The notes below the pieces were generated by a model. The model had not been told where the DNA came from and made no database searches. It worked only from the letters and a program-made list of their open reading frames with translations. The position numbers were made by a program, and so were the translations under genes. From Chrysomallon squamiferum (taxonomy: Eukaryota; Mollusca; Gastropoda; Neomphalida; Peltospiridae), in NCBI GenBank assembly GCA_012295275.1, contig CM022667.1, forward strand, positions 22,264,672-22,328,671: a DNA stretch of 64,000 bases, written 5' to 3'. The stretch's first letter is position 1. Each line of letters begins with the position of its first letter. Shown piece by piece: positions 41,154-53,465 of the stretch.

Positions 41154-41284
41154 ATACATACATACATACATACATACATACAAACATAAATATATATATA
41201 TATATATTTATGTGTATGTGTGTATGTGTGCATGTGTGTGTGTGAATGTGTGTGTGTGGTTTTGAAGATATATATATATATATA
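41154..41284. repeat. Compound CATA/TA/GT repeat
   Basis: CATA units at about 41154-41182, TA at 41190-41207, GT at about 41212-41258, then TA at 41268-41284. Confidence 0.92.
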
Positions 41285-42275
41285 TGCTTTAATTTTTCAT
41301 GACTGGTCTTTTGAAAACAGTTAGCTCAGTTTTTAGTGTTGTGTTGATTGTACTATCTCCAGACATGGAACATATTTAAGTACTGGTATGTCTGTGTTTG
41401 CATAACTTCTGTCATGAATCAAGCTAAAAAGAAGGTACAATGCAAGTACAGTGTTGTAATAGCCAGAAGCTACACATTTATTTGATCTAAGAGAAATACA
41501 CCAAACCATTTTATATATTAAATGAGAAAGAAAATTTACTCTGTCCTTTCTGTGGATTATAGTTTAATGGAAAATTTGGAATTTATGTGAATTTATTTCT
41601 TGATTTACTGTATATTTTATTTATTATTAATTTCAGTGTCAAAAGTGGTGTTTGCTCATTTGTGTAACATTTCTTGCAGAAGGTATTTAACAATGTTGCT
41701 AAATGGAGTTCTGTCATTTGCTCATTTGAACATTATGTTTTGTGTAACTGTTGAAATGGAATTAGTATCTGTGTGAAAAGCAGTATTTCCAAAAAATATT
41801 CATTTAAAGAAAAACAACAGCATAGTTTCAGTTTATTTATTATTTCTTTCTTACCATAAAACAAAATAATTTTCTTCTTTAGACCCCCCCTTCCCTGCTA
41901 AAAAAGAAGTGACTAGCATTTATATATTTTTAATTTATTATGAATTCAACACTGGAATGGTTTGCCAGTTTGGAACTCATTCCATGTGCATAAGTGTACA
42001 AAGGTCATGTGTTATCAGTGCACAGATGAAGATGATTTCTCTCTGGGATTAATACTAAATACAGTATTTTGATGGAACACTTGTCCATGTTGCCTTTTAC
42101 CAATAAATGTGGTCAGCTTTTCCTAACTGTGTGGCATGACTGCAAAAACTACACAGAGAAGGAATTATATTTCATTATGTTTGGTGAAACATTAAGGATT
42201 GATGTTACATGGTGCAGCAGTAAACAGTTGCATGGTGTGTGCAAGTAAATGGACTAATGACTGGTCACCTGCGGA

Positions 42276-42363
42276 ATGAGTTTTACGACTAATGTACTTC
42301 TGGTCACACTATATGCACTTTGGATCGCATGCATGATTGCAGTTAAAGCTGAAACGAAGAAAG
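42276..42363 (+). CDS. Coding exon 1: signal peptide of CUB-LDLa membrane protein
   Basis: First coding exon of the window's one convincing gene, a 430-residue type I membrane protein. It encodes residues 1-29 plus one base of codon 30. The ATG is preceded by an in-frame TGA 18 bases upstream and has a purine (G) at -3. The peptide has a hydrophobic core (residues 7-23, VLLVTLYALWIACMIAV) and a likely cleavage after VKA at residue 25, so the mature chain enters the secretory route. The exon ends at the consensus donor AAG|GTAAGT in phase 1. The upstream end is not visible, because the leader may begin at an acceptor ending at 42114 or 42156 or at a local promoter. Domain content and family are given under the following exons. 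The closest known proteins by tail motifs are vertebrate PMEPA1 and LDLRAD4. Confidence 0.82.
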
Positions 42364-45300
42364 GTAAGTTCATACAAGTTTGTTAATTTTTAAAAAGGAT
42401 GTAATTCTAAGTGAGATAACCAGATAATCCAGTTATTTTTTGTTAATAAAAAAAAAGAGGAAAAAAATAAATAAAACAGTAAAATAAAAATGCAGATTCT
42501 TGCACAGAAATGTTTCATATTTAATATTATATTGGATATATAAATATGTTGCTGTTGCTGAGTGCAGATACGGTATGGAACATTTTAAAACAATTTTACA
42601 AAAATAACTATAGCAGTATATTTTATTATTATAGTTACTGAAAATATTTTATACTAAATCTTGTTTTTGAAAATATGTTAACATAAATATATGGTAATTT
42701 TAAAGTTTACTTGATTATGAAGTATAAAAACAAAGAATAAAAGCCCACCCTAATTCAGTAGCCAGACAGTTTTATTTATTTATTTCACATAATAAATGAA
42801 TATAATAATATTTATGAAAGACAGAAATAATAAATGAGATTATTAATTTTTTTGAATGATCATTACAATAGATTTGTGAAATTCATTCAAATCCAGTGTA
42901 GAAGTACATAGAGAAAAAAATATTGTAATGAATGAGACTGATATTTTAAACCAGGTAGCCATAACAACATCTTTTTATAACATGACTTGCTGTTGGCTCA
43001 ATCGTTTGGCATATGATGGAAAATGTATGAGCACATTTACAGTGCACATTCTTGATGGATGTTGGCACTGCACATGGTAAATTTCAATAAGTTTTTCAGC
43101 AAGATGTTGTGGATTCAGCTTCAGGTTTATTGCAGAATACTAAAGAAAAAATATTGCTATTAATCTTTGTTTTCAATATTAAAGCTGTAAATACTTTAAT
43201 CTTTAGCACAAATTTAATAAATTAAAATTCCTTTTTTTAATGATGCAGAACCAGATTGTATACAAGTCATTGAAAAGTGTACTTGCTAAAACTGGTTTCC
43301 TAAGAATCACCATATACAGTATATTCAAGGTAGATTCTAATAAAAAAAAGTAAGTTATATTGGGTTATTTATTAATTCACTCCACAGATAAAATCAATGC
43401 TTATTTAGAGTCTGGTTTTAAATTAATATATATTATTCTCAATACAAACTAGAAAATTAATGAAGTCATAAGTCTGTGGTGAAAATTAATGCAAATATAA
43501 TAACAGTTGTTTTATTTGTTAATGATGTACAGTCATTGCTAAAAATTAAAGTTTATTTATTTATTTACTTATTAATATTTGTTTGTATTTCTGTAGAGAT
43601 GATGGCTAACTTCATGGGTAACAATGTAATGTATGTAAAATATAATGGTAAAAGTAATCTGTTTCTAAATACATATTCGCTGCAGTGAAATAATGTACAG
43701 AGAGCACAACACAGCAGTAACTGCTGTATTGTTTCTTTTATTTTAAAGAATAAGAATCACTTAAGTTAAAATTTTAAACCTTTCTAACGGTATTTATTTT
43801 CATTTCTAACTTACTTTATTCATTTGTGTTTGACTAACAGTTGAAAATTTTAAATACCAATGGGCTATTTATTATTAATGGGGAAAATAATATAAAAGTA
43901 AAAATAAACCAAAAAAAACGCAACCAAATAAAGTATATATATATATATATATAAAACATTTGTCGACGAAGAGCAGATAAGAACAAAACCTATTTATTCT
44001 ATAGGTGAATTATTTTTTTTCTTTTATTGAAAAAATGTTTTTTTTTTTTTTCTTTTAGAACTGAACTGAAATGTCTCTATGGTGTCAGCAGCATTTTATA
44101 CATTAATATTTTTGTTGTTATATTTAATAGCATATTTAGGAAAAATAGTGCAACCAGCAGGCACAGAATAATGCATTTTTAAAATGTCTAATTACTGTTT
44201 GGTTATAGATGTGTAAAAGGAATGCTGCATTATTTAAGAAGACACACTGGTTGAAATATGACAAAATTTGAAGAAAAAAAATAGTTTTTGAGATTTTGAA
44301 TGACCATTTACAGAAATTATTCAGCTTTCTATTCATACAAGTTAAAAAGTCTAAATAAATTGTATTGTGTCCAAAAAAAAGCATTTTGTGAGGTGCGTGT
44401 CACTGAAATTTACACATTTTAGTCTAATTCTGCATTTATTTCCAGATTTTATTTTCGATGCGTGTTTCTTGAAACCTCCATGAAATTTGACATTCTGCAT
44501 ACTGTTGAAAAGCCCCATTTTCTCTGAGCGTTATGGCAACAATGTTCTGAAAATAGATACAAAATTTATCGAGATATTCCTTCATTTAGTGCACCACCCT
44601 CTGACAATATGAGAGAAAAAATTAAGATAGCATTGCCCATGGATTGGTTGGTCGTATGATATCACATGACTTGTTGCCGCATTCTGATTGGTTATCAGCA
44701 TTATTTCCAGTGACAATGATTACTTCCGTTCATTGATTTTTTGCCCTGAGCATTTTGTTTTAAGATTTAATTTTTAGAAATCATGAGACTCATTGTGGAA
44801 AGAAAACCAACACAAAATACAAATTTGGCAAGGGAAAGCTATTGCGCAAAACATTCAGTGGCCTTCCCCAAAGACTTCCAAAATATAATTGGAACGTGTT
44901 TTGGAAATTGATGATGAAGGTAAAATTTGTTAGTAATGACAGCTTTCTTTTTGTTAATTTTAAATGTAAATATGTTATTATAAGTTTCAAGGACAAACGA
45001 CAACTAATATACACAGTGTGTATATATATATATATAAAAAAAGATTTTTAGATAAATGTTTCAGGTTGTTTTTTTTTGGAAGGAAATACATTCACACAGT
45101 TATCATAATAATTATATACAAAATCACCCCAGTAGCTAGAATATGTGGTAATATAGTTATAAATCTTTATTTGCTGTTTTCTCACATTTCGTTCGTCGAA
45201 TTTCTAAAAATGTTTTTAAAGGTGCTGCATTAAAACTGTTTGCACTAGAGATCCTAAATTTGGAATGTATATTTTTAGAAACAAACACTAGAAAGTGACA

Positions 45301-45994
45301 GAAAGAAAATCTTGCTAAAAATGTTCCATTCTTTTCATATAACCTTTATAATGTGTCAAGTATGGAAAAATATGAGAGAAAAAGTAATAATTTAAAAAAA
45401 AAAAAGGCTAATTTCTTTCTGTTGCTTTCTAGAACTATAAGCCTATGATCAACCCCAGCAGTTTGAATGATATATATATATATTGGTTTAGGTTGGAGAG
45501 GTTCATGAAATTGGATACTAAAATGCAAAAAAAAAGCCAAAAACAAAAATACCATTTGTCATTAAAAAATAAGCTGGTACTAGTGTTTTATAGTAAGAAA
45601 TAAGGATTATTTCCACCAAGTTTTAATTATATACCATTTTTTTTCCAGATATTAATATTATGAACTGTTTTTCTAATAGTGTATTTTTAAATGCGTACAG
45701 CAAGCTTAAATGTGCTGAATCATGACTTTGTTATATTCATAACAAAATCATCATCTGTCTGTGAGGTCACATTCTTAATTACTGTTAAATATTACTTAAA
45801 ATTAATCATCTCAACATTAACTGTAGGCTTTTAAATGTTTGTTTCACAACAGTAGGGGTTTTAATGTAACAATAACCTAGATATATAATTAAATAATATT
45901 AATCATTTTAATATTAATGCTTATCAGTAGTATAGATGGGTACACATTAAAAAAAATTATTTTGATATTTATCACAATGCATAGTCAAATAAGC

Positions 45995-46022
45995 ATGAAA
46001 TAATTTTTTTTTTTTTTTTTTA
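45995..46022. repeat. Poly(T) run
   Basis: About 20 consecutive T residues. Confidence 0.9.
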
Positions 46023-47015
46023 ACAGTATGCATAGTGCAGTATACATTCAATCTAATTATATTAATACTGACCAGCATCAAATTAGTACATAGCTTGGAC
46101 ACATATTAAAAATCCTTTAAAAGCCTGAAATTCCTCCACCTAGAGAGCATCTGTAAACATTTTTATGAAGCTATTGTATTTTACTTGATGATACAGTCCT
46201 CCAAACATGAGGAAAAGGCCAAAATAACTTGTGTGGATATAAACAGATAATCACTACAGATTACCACAACACATAACTGGCCATAACCTAAAAACTGTCA
46301 TGTGGATTTGCTGCAAATTTTGAGTGAATAAAGACAATAAACTGTTCTAACGTTAACTTCAATTTCAGTTATGATCAGTGCAGTACTGAGCTGAGTTGTA
46401 TAGCTATAATATATAAAGTAGCAAATGAAATACTAAACTAGAAAGGAACCTGCATATATTGACAGGTAACATTACAACAATTTCACATCCAAAAACAGTC
46501 AGTTGGATACAAACAATATGGACTTGTAATTTGTTGTATTTTGATCATGTACTTTTCAGATTCAAATTCCAGACACATCTATGTTTTGTTACTGGATGTA
46601 ACAATACATTCAAGTATGTTTTTTTAACTTTATTTTTTATAACTTGGATCATTTGAATAAAAACAAAAGTGTGTAAGACTAACATTGTTGATATCACAAT
46701 CTATTTCAGCAGTAAAAGGGAAATGTGAAAGAAAAAGAACAGACTATTTTACCCTACAGATGTCATCCAGTAGATGTTTAACATTTATAATAAATTATAT
46801 TCCAGTTCATATCACTTTAATCTTTATAAACTGGCATTTCTTTTAAGGGATAAGTGTAACATGTTGCAGTATCAGCTGCTTTCTTTTTAACCATACCAAA
46901 ACTAGTTGTTAAACTAAATAAGACCATTTAAAATAAAAAAATAAAATAAAATAAACACATAAAAATAACAACAAATAAAAATCAAAAGAAAACAATATAA
47001 TTTGCTTCTAAACAG

Positions 47016-47575
47016 TCAAAATTTACACTGAATTCTCAAGATACCCAAAAATAAAAAATTTGTTTTTGTTTATAAGCATCTTGTTTTGTAATTTAATTTC
47101 AGTGTTGTACACATTTCGTTAAAAATTTATTAAAAAATTATTTATTATCTAATGTGACTATTGCATGATTGCTATCTAAGGACAAGACAAAGCATAAACC
47201 ACAAAATAAATCTGAAATATCTTCACATACAAACTGTTACTGATGTGTTAAATTTTTATTTTTTTATTTTATTTATCTTTTTTTTTTTAAAGAATAAAGT
47301 CAGAAATGTGACTTCTTGCATGTATGGTAGACGTAAATTCAAATTTATATATTTATTATTTTAAATATTTGTTCTTCATTTAAGAAACGTCATAGTCTTA
47401 ACATATTTTAAACATACATTTAATATTTTAAATATTTGTTCTTCAATTAAGAAACAGTATCATAGTCTTAACATATTTTAAAAGGTATGAATATATGAAT
47501 CATAGTTTTGTCAATAGCTTGCTACAGAACATCAAACAAATTACATTAGATAAACTGGATAAACCTTAAAAAACG
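47016..47575 (+). repeat. Local duplication, copy A
   Basis: Matches 49356-50066 in order and orientation. Shared blocks are AAATTTA[CT]A[CT]TG, ATTCTCAAGA[TC]ACCCAAA, TTATTTATTATCTAATG, TTTAAAGAATAAA, CATAGTCTT[AG]ACATATTTTAAA and TTTTGTCAATAGCTTGCTAC. Copy A has its own internal tandem duplication (about 47361-47412 and 47427-47482, starting AAATATTTGTTCTTCA). No coding potential is seen. Confidence 0.85.
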
Positions 47576-49126
47576 ATATTGTTGATATCGCAATCTATTT
47601 CACAATCTGTTTAAATGGCTCAGACCACCCATAGATGATTGTAATAATAGGCTTACTGAGATGATGCTGAATTCGATCAAGAAATGAGATGAAATTGTGA
47701 ACACACAAATTATCAATTGGTCAGTGGTAGCAGTTATTATATTGGAAAAAGCCACTGCCCCAGTGAATGTTATGCTAAGTTTAAAATACCACTGAAAATT
47801 GAACACATTTTCGAATGATACAACCATGTTGGGTGTAAATTCATTGCAACATACTGTAATTTAAGTTTGAAGTTGATTTTTAAAGAAAAACATGGTTATA
47901 TTTTTTCTTTTCCAGTCTTGCCACATATTAGCTTTCCATTGGTGCTAAAATCAGCCATATACCATGTCCAATTCCAGGCACCAAGCTGTCCAGCTCAAAA
48001 ATGTTGTGTTTTTCAATTGCAGCGTACAAATTCACTGAATGATCAAACAATACACAGTTCAAGAGCAGATCTTTATTGTTAATTTCCAATCAAATCATAA
48101 ATTAACAGATGTCAAAAATCACCCATTTATACAGTGATTGGTTGAAACTTAACTGTCTGCTGTTATCTAATTAAATTTGATTGTTAATGTTTATTTTTGA
48201 GTTTCAGAGAGTGTTATTATAAATCAAGTTAGAGTGTGATAAATTTACTAAGTTAAAATTTAGGTCCAAGAACATGCCTCTGGTTCTTAACATATTTTCG
48301 GAAAAAAGATTTGGATAACAAGCCTTGGTTATTTCATTATAAATTATTATTTCACCCTTATCTCACCCAGACTGTTTACAGACATCCTATATTTAGTGTA
48401 TTCTGAGAAAGAGATCACCCTTTTTTCTTGTTAAATAAACAGAAGGTTATTTTCATTTTTTCGGTCTTTTTCAGTTTTCATAAATGATAAAGAATACAAA
48501 TAGTATATGTTGAAACCTAGAAGAAGAATGAAAAAAAGCAAAATAAATCTTTGTTATATGAAAACAGTTTTGTTGAAATTATAGTATGTGTGCCAGAAGC
48601 ACATTGTACATTTTTCATAAATGAATATATTCAATTCTTTTTCATATTTTGTATGTATATGTGTATGTGTATAATTTTAATTGTTATTATAAGCTTTAAT
48701 ATGTTTAAAATGTTTAAAAAAGATTTAAAATAATTGTTTGATTGTACTTGTATGACAAACTATATATTATAATATTTTAATAAGTGAATTATTCTGTTTT
48801 TGTAATATTGTAACAAAATACATTATAATAACTTAATATTGAATTTAGCAAAAGAAACTGTATCCTTATTATGTAGACATATACTAATATGCACATAACA
48901 TAAATAAAACATATTACTTGTTATTGTTCACATATAACAGAATATATTAATAGTAAAGTTCTAAAACAGATTTTTAAAAATAAGGCAGAAATATAGTAAA
49001 AACATTTAAGTGTAAATTGGTTACTGTACTTAGCTGGTAGATAACGAGCACTAGGGCTCAATGCTTTTTTCCTATTGAGGTGTATAGTGAACTTGTATGC
49101 AGACAGATAACCAGTTTGGCATGACT

Positions 49127-49134
49127 GTCTAGAC
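49127..49134. promoter_or_regulatory. Palindromic Smad-binding element candidate
   Basis: GTCTAGAC in the context ACTGTCTAGACACTG, inside intron 2. Confidence 0.3.
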
Positions 49135-49532
49135 ACTGCCATTGTGATTTCATGAGATATTGATTGAAAACATTGATATTGTTGTCAATATTAAATGTTT
49201 TATTCTTCTTTGATTTCCACTTTCCTGTTTGTGAACGGAAATCTAGAACTTTAATCTGAATTTTTATGAGTGTTAGTTTAACCAGAAAAGAAATGTGGCT
49301 ATAACCTAGTTTCATTAGGTCTATTTTTGGAATAGCCAGTCAATATTTTAAATAATCAAAATTTATATTGTATTCTCAAGACACCCAAATAAAAATATTC
49401 TTTCTGTTTGCAACCTGTCTGTTCTAATAATTTAATTTCAGTGCTGTACACATTTCATTGTTTTCTTCTGTTAGTTTTATACTAGAATACAGTATCTAGC
49501 TGTATTAATTTTTAAATTATTTATTATCTAAT

Positions 49533-49605
49533 GCAAAGGTCAGCACCCTTGGCCCTCAGACCACATCCAGTCTGCTAGGGATTTTAGTCTGGCCCACCAA
49601 CTGAA
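49533..49605. mobile_element. Probable hAT-like terminus in copy B
   Basis: GCAAAGGTCAGCACCCTTGG, then CAGACCACATCCAG and GTCTGGCCCACC, resembles the common hAT end that reads CAGGGGTC-GCAACC-TTGGCCCGC-GACCACATCCGGCCC. It starts exactly where copy A and copy B stop matching, after TTATCTAATG, as expected of an insertion. No second end was found. Confidence 0.4.
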
Positions 49606-49702
49606 CACTTGGACACCAATTATTACATTAACTTCATTGTTTTTTCTTTAAACCTCTAGACGAAAGGATCCTTGCTTCATAGCATCCCTTATTGAAGGTA
49701 GA

Positions 49703-49704
<2 letters not shown>

Positions 49705-49749
<45 letters not shown>
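49705..49749. repeat. (GT)n microsatellite
   Basis: Pure GT run of about 45 bases. Confidence 0.95.
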
Positions 49750-49750
<1 letters not shown>

Positions 49751-50109
49751 TATATTTAATATCTTAGCCTTCCAATTCTTTTTTTTTAAATTTATATATA
49801 TATTTTTAAAGAATAAATCCAGAAATGTGCATTCTTGCGTGTGTGCATCTGTATGTGTGAAAAAGACTGTCATAAATTCAATTTTATATATTTATTTTTT
49901 AATTATTTGGACTTAATTTAAAAGGAAATGTCATAGTCTTGACATATTTTAAAAAGTATGAATATATGAATTGTTCTAAAGGTTCTGATCATAGTTTTGT
50001 CAATAGCTTGCTACAGAGCATAAACAAATTACATTAGATAAATTGGATTAACCTTCCAAAAAGATCTGTAAAGATATTGTCATCAGTTTTGTCAGTATCT
50101 CAGTCATAC

Positions 50110-50115
<6 letters not shown>

Positions 50116-50145
<30 letters not shown>
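50116..50145. repeat. (TA)n microsatellite
   Basis: Pure TA run. Confidence 0.95.
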
Positions 50146-50149
<4 letters not shown>

Positions 50150-50311
50150 TAATATAGATATAGATGTAAAAATACTAATTCTATTTCAACTAAAGGTGAA
50201 TCATTCATTGTTAATTCCTTTAACAAAAAGTGTTCATTTTAACCAAAATTATTTTTTAAATTATTATAAAAAAGAAAAGAAATGACTAGTTTATCAGTTA
50301 AAAATATAAAA

Positions 50312-50326
50312 TAAAATAAAAAATAA

Positions 50327-50361
<35 letters not shown>

Positions 50362-50390
50362 ATATATAAATAAATAAAAAATAAAAAATG
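50312..50390. repeat. (AAAT)n / AAATA-rich repeat
   Basis: AAAT units with a few variants, about 40 bases before the exon 2 acceptor. Confidence 0.93.
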
Positions 50391-50431
50391 ATATTTTATA
50401 CTGAGATATCATTTCTTTTTATTTCTTGCAG

Positions 50432-50785
50432 CTGAATGTAGTTACACATATGTCAATGACAGTCCACCCATTGAAGCCCAGTCAGCAGAATATGAAGCTC
50501 AGGGCTTCAATCAGTGTGAATACAACATTTCTGCACCACAGATGCACTACATAGAGCTCAATTTCACCAATCTGTTTGGATTTGGAATAATGAGAAGTGG
50601 ATCGAGAATGTCAAATTCTTGCTCACCTGACTTGTTAATACTGGATGGACAGTCACATCCCAAGACTGTGATCTGTTCTAACAGACCTGCTGTCTTTCAA
50701 ACTCAGTCAAATACAATAAAAATTATTTATATATGGAAAAATCACAGAAAGAGTGGTTTTACCCTATTATTTGACTTTCATAAAA
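50432..50785 (+). CDS. Coding exon 2: CUB domain
   Basis: Encodes residues 30-147, entering and leaving in phase 1 (acceptor TTTCTTGCAG, donor AAAA|GTAAGTATG). Almost the whole exon is one CUB domain. It has four cysteines in the classical order (C32, C58, C93, C111), expected to pair 1-2 and 3-4. The hallmark stretches are QCEYNISAP, YIELNFTNLFGF, CSPDLLILDG, TVICSN, IKIIYIW and the closing GFTLLFDF. N-glycosylation sequons lie at N61 (NIS) and N73 (NFT). CUB domains are extracellular beta-sandwiches that bind proteins. Some bind calcium; the acidic pattern here (E49, D96) is not clear enough to claim that. At about 115 residues the domain is of normal length. Frames that continue beyond the donor to a stop at 50841 are intron read-through. 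Confidence 0.93.
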
Positions 50786-50869
50786 GTAAGTATGGCATCC
50801 ATAAACCTTGTTTTTCTTGGAATAAGTATTTAATTGTGTAACAGTGATGTATATATGTGTGTATATATA

Positions 50870-50903
<34 letters not shown>

Positions 50904-51769
50904 CACATACATACATATATAATTAGAAAGAGTATATGAGTTGCCTCCCTTAATACTAGCTAGTTTAATCATTTTGTAAACACTTAAACACAAATTATTT
51001 ATAATGAGTAAGATAAGCAGAATGGTTTCAGATAAGTATATTTATAAAAACATTTTATTATGTTTTATTTGTCATTCTAATTTTGTTCCTTAAAATGGAG
51101 TGATGTGTAACAATGTGTAACAATATGTAAATCATTTTCTATGAATTTGTGTTGTATGTGCATGTTCAAGTGTATATGTGTTTGTGTGTGCTTGCATGTA
51201 CATACATATATTGTATTTGTGTATATTTTCTGAGTATGCTATGAGAAAATGCATTACTAATATTTCACATACTAAAACAATTTTGTTTACATTATATTCA
51301 GTAATAATTACTTATTATGGCATATGCCATTAGTTAGATATATAAATAAATATTGTTAGTGAACCCATCTCTAGTAATTTACTTGGATATGAAAATGAAA
51401 CATGAACTTTGTTATTCATTTTGTTTTTAAATCCAATCAATCAATCAGTCAAATAATAAAATCTATATTATTATATCACTGGCCTGAAAATATGATATCG
51501 CTTGTGAAGAATTTATTATACTAGGACTAATTGATAAAAAGCTTACAAACACAACTAGCTGATTTGGTGTTTACAACATTAAAAAGCAGTAATGTTTGTT
51601 ATGAACCTGTTTTTACATATTAAAGTTGGAACTTGATCTGTGTTGTCCTGATTTGTATATCAGTGTTACCTGCATACTTGTGACATAATTTACATTGTTT
51701 TGTGTCTTGATATGTGATTTTTGTTTTATTTAGTATAATAGTTGCATTGTTAATGTTTTGTACACACGT

Positions 51770-51807
<38 letters not shown>

Positions 51808-53036
51808 CATTTTTGTATCCAGTTGTTTATCATTCTTTTTTAGATATATTTCAGTTGAAATTATTATATAAAATTTTTGAAAGTACCCAGGATTGAATTA
51901 ATTAGGGATACTGATTCTGTCATTGAGATTATTCTATTTTAGACTGTCCACTTTTGGTTTTCTTACTTTCTTCATGGAAGTAATAATCTAACTTTGAACT
52001 TAAAATAAATAAATAAATAAATAGTATTATTATAGTTAAGTTTCTGTATAATGTTAATTAAACAGTTGAATTTCCTGTTTGAAACATACTTTTAAGAAAG
52101 CTTAAAGATGGTATTAATTTAAACATTAATTTCTTGATCCATCTGAATTAAAATGCTACTGTGTTACTTTTAAAGGTTACAAATCAGCGCATTCATACTA
52201 TTTTTATCTATTATTTTCTGTTTTTTCAGAAGACTCTTATGATGTTAACTTTTATATGTTACAAAATTAGTCATTTCTGGGTTTTTTTGGTAATGAACGA
52301 AATACAATTGCTAACTGCATCTGTATATAATCATTTAAAAATTATTTTAAAACTTTAATTATTTCATTAATTTTAAAGACAGGCACAAAATACACATACA
52401 CACTCATAAATCAAATGTACAAAATACACAGATTACAAAATGAATCAAAGGGAAACAACATGTTATTTCCGTTTTGAAAAAGTTAAAATCTTAAAGTCTT
52501 ATCAAGTGGTAAGAATTTAACATATGTTTCTGAAATAAATCTGCTGTGGAAAGTTCGTGATGAATGTTAATAACTATATATTAGAAAAAAAATGGTGGAT
52601 GTCATCTGATCTGGACAGTTTCTAGCTGTTTCTGCATTACTGCTTTTTGGTCATTATAATTGTGTTTTATCTGAAATAACAGTCCTATGTATGTGTGTAC
52701 ATGCTTATATTTTTCTGTTTGTGTGTGTGTGTGTGTTTGTAAATATGTCAGTTATTTTAATACATTTACTTAATTAGTAATAGTGATTGCATAAAAGTAT
52801 CATGTATTATATATAAAAAAAATTCATCAAAGACAATAAATGAATATCAATAATATATTCATAGCCAGAATATATTCTCATCATTCCTGATGACGTCTGA
52901 AACTAATGCGAGAGAGAGAGAGAGGGATGGATGGATGTGAATGAGAAAGGAGAAAAATAATTATATAATTTCATTAAATATGTTTAAATAACAAAATGAT
53001 TGGCTGTGTAAAAATTCTTTTTACTTTTATTTTTAG
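50786..53036 (+). other. Intron 3 (2.25 kb, phase 1)
   Basis: GTAAGT donor, ATTTTTAG acceptor. AT-rich with TA/GT (50856-50915), CA (51773-51806), AAAT (52003-52022), GT (52721-52738) and GA (52912-52925) repeats. No exon or transposon is recognised. Confidence 0.85.
51773..51806. repeat. (CA)n microsatellite
   Basis: Pure CA run of about 34 bases. Confidence 0.95.
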
Positions 53037-53171
53037 AATCTTGTGCATTTGTCTGTGATGGTGGTGCCACCTGCCTAGAGACTTCAGGTAGTCTCTGTGA
53101 CGGTATTGCTAACTGCATTGATCGTAGTGATGAAACTAGAGAAAGCTGTCCAAAGCCAGGTGCTTCTAAAA
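53037..53171 (+). CDS. Coding exon 3: LDL-receptor class A domain
   Basis: Encodes residues 148-192, phase 1 at both ends (acceptor TTTTTAG, donor AAAA|GTGAGT), so it is a symmetric exon of the kind that is easily shuffled. It is a single LDLa module with six cysteines at 150, 154, 160, 168, 174 and 185. The calcium-binding signature CDGIANCIDRSDE (168-180) is present, with D169, D176, D179 and E180 as the expected side-chain ligands. The first inter-cysteine gap (CAFVC) is shorter than in LDL-receptor repeats. The module ends eleven residues before the membrane helix. LDLa modules bind ligands outside the cell. LDLRAD4 also has a single LDLa directly before its membrane segment. Confidence 0.95.
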
Positions 53172-53345
53172 GTGAGTAACATAATCTACTCAGCTTAACA
53201 TCATTTTTTGGTTCAACAAGTGATTTTTGAGTACACTTTTCCATATAGTGATAAAATCAGTGGTATGTAATATCTTGATTTCTTCATGCTGATATGATAT
53301 TGTCACCTTCTGCCACCAATCAAAGTTTTGATATTGATGCTTATA

Positions 53346-53465
53346 CAGTGGTCCCCAATTTTTAAGGGCATTGTTCTATCTCAGTCTCAAACAGATTTTG
53401 ATGTCCCACTCCCTTTAACTCCTGTTGAATGGCACAACCTTCTTAGATTATGACAAGTTTAGAAT
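53346..53465. mobile_element. Possible hAT-like remnant
   Basis: CAGTGGTCCCCAATTTTTAA followed by repeated TCTCAGTCTC and CCCACTCCC resembles hAT ends of the CAGTGGTTCCCAA type. No partner end or target duplication was identified. Confidence 0.25.

Larger units (their letters stand above)
16600..42275 (+). other. Presumed long first intron, CpG-depleted
   Basis: About 25.7 kb of AT-rich DNA with only a few CpGs per kilobase and no supported coding exon. It contains microsatellites, homopolymer runs, a 150-base tandem duplication (17.85-18.14 kb), a 2.8 kb inverted-repeat transposon and several islands of higher G+C at about 19.15-19.40, 24.89-25.32, 30.94-31.10, 34.87-34.96, 38.38-38.60, 40.04-40.65 and 40.95-41.11 kb. 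Its end overlaps an untranslated leader of unknown length before the ATG; weak acceptor candidates end at 42114 and 42156. That this is a single intron depends on the first-exon inference. Confidence 0.45.
49356..50066 (+). repeat. Local duplication, copy B
   Basis: Partner of copy A. It is longer because it also holds a GT microsatellite (about 49705-49749) and a probable transposon scrap at 49533-49605, both absent from copy A. Confidence 0.85.
42364..50431 (+). other. Intron 2 (8.1 kb, phase 1)
   Basis: GTAAGT donor and TTTCTTGCAG acceptor with a T-rich tract. It contains AT-rich DNA, TA/GT/AATA microsatellites, the duplicated segment pair at 47.0 and 49.4 kb, a probable hAT scrap and one GTCTAGAC palindrome. 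A stretch at about 43.96-45.23 kb has more CpG than its surroundings (for example TTTCGTTCGTCGAA), which may mark a younger insertion. No other exon was recognised. Confidence 0.75.
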
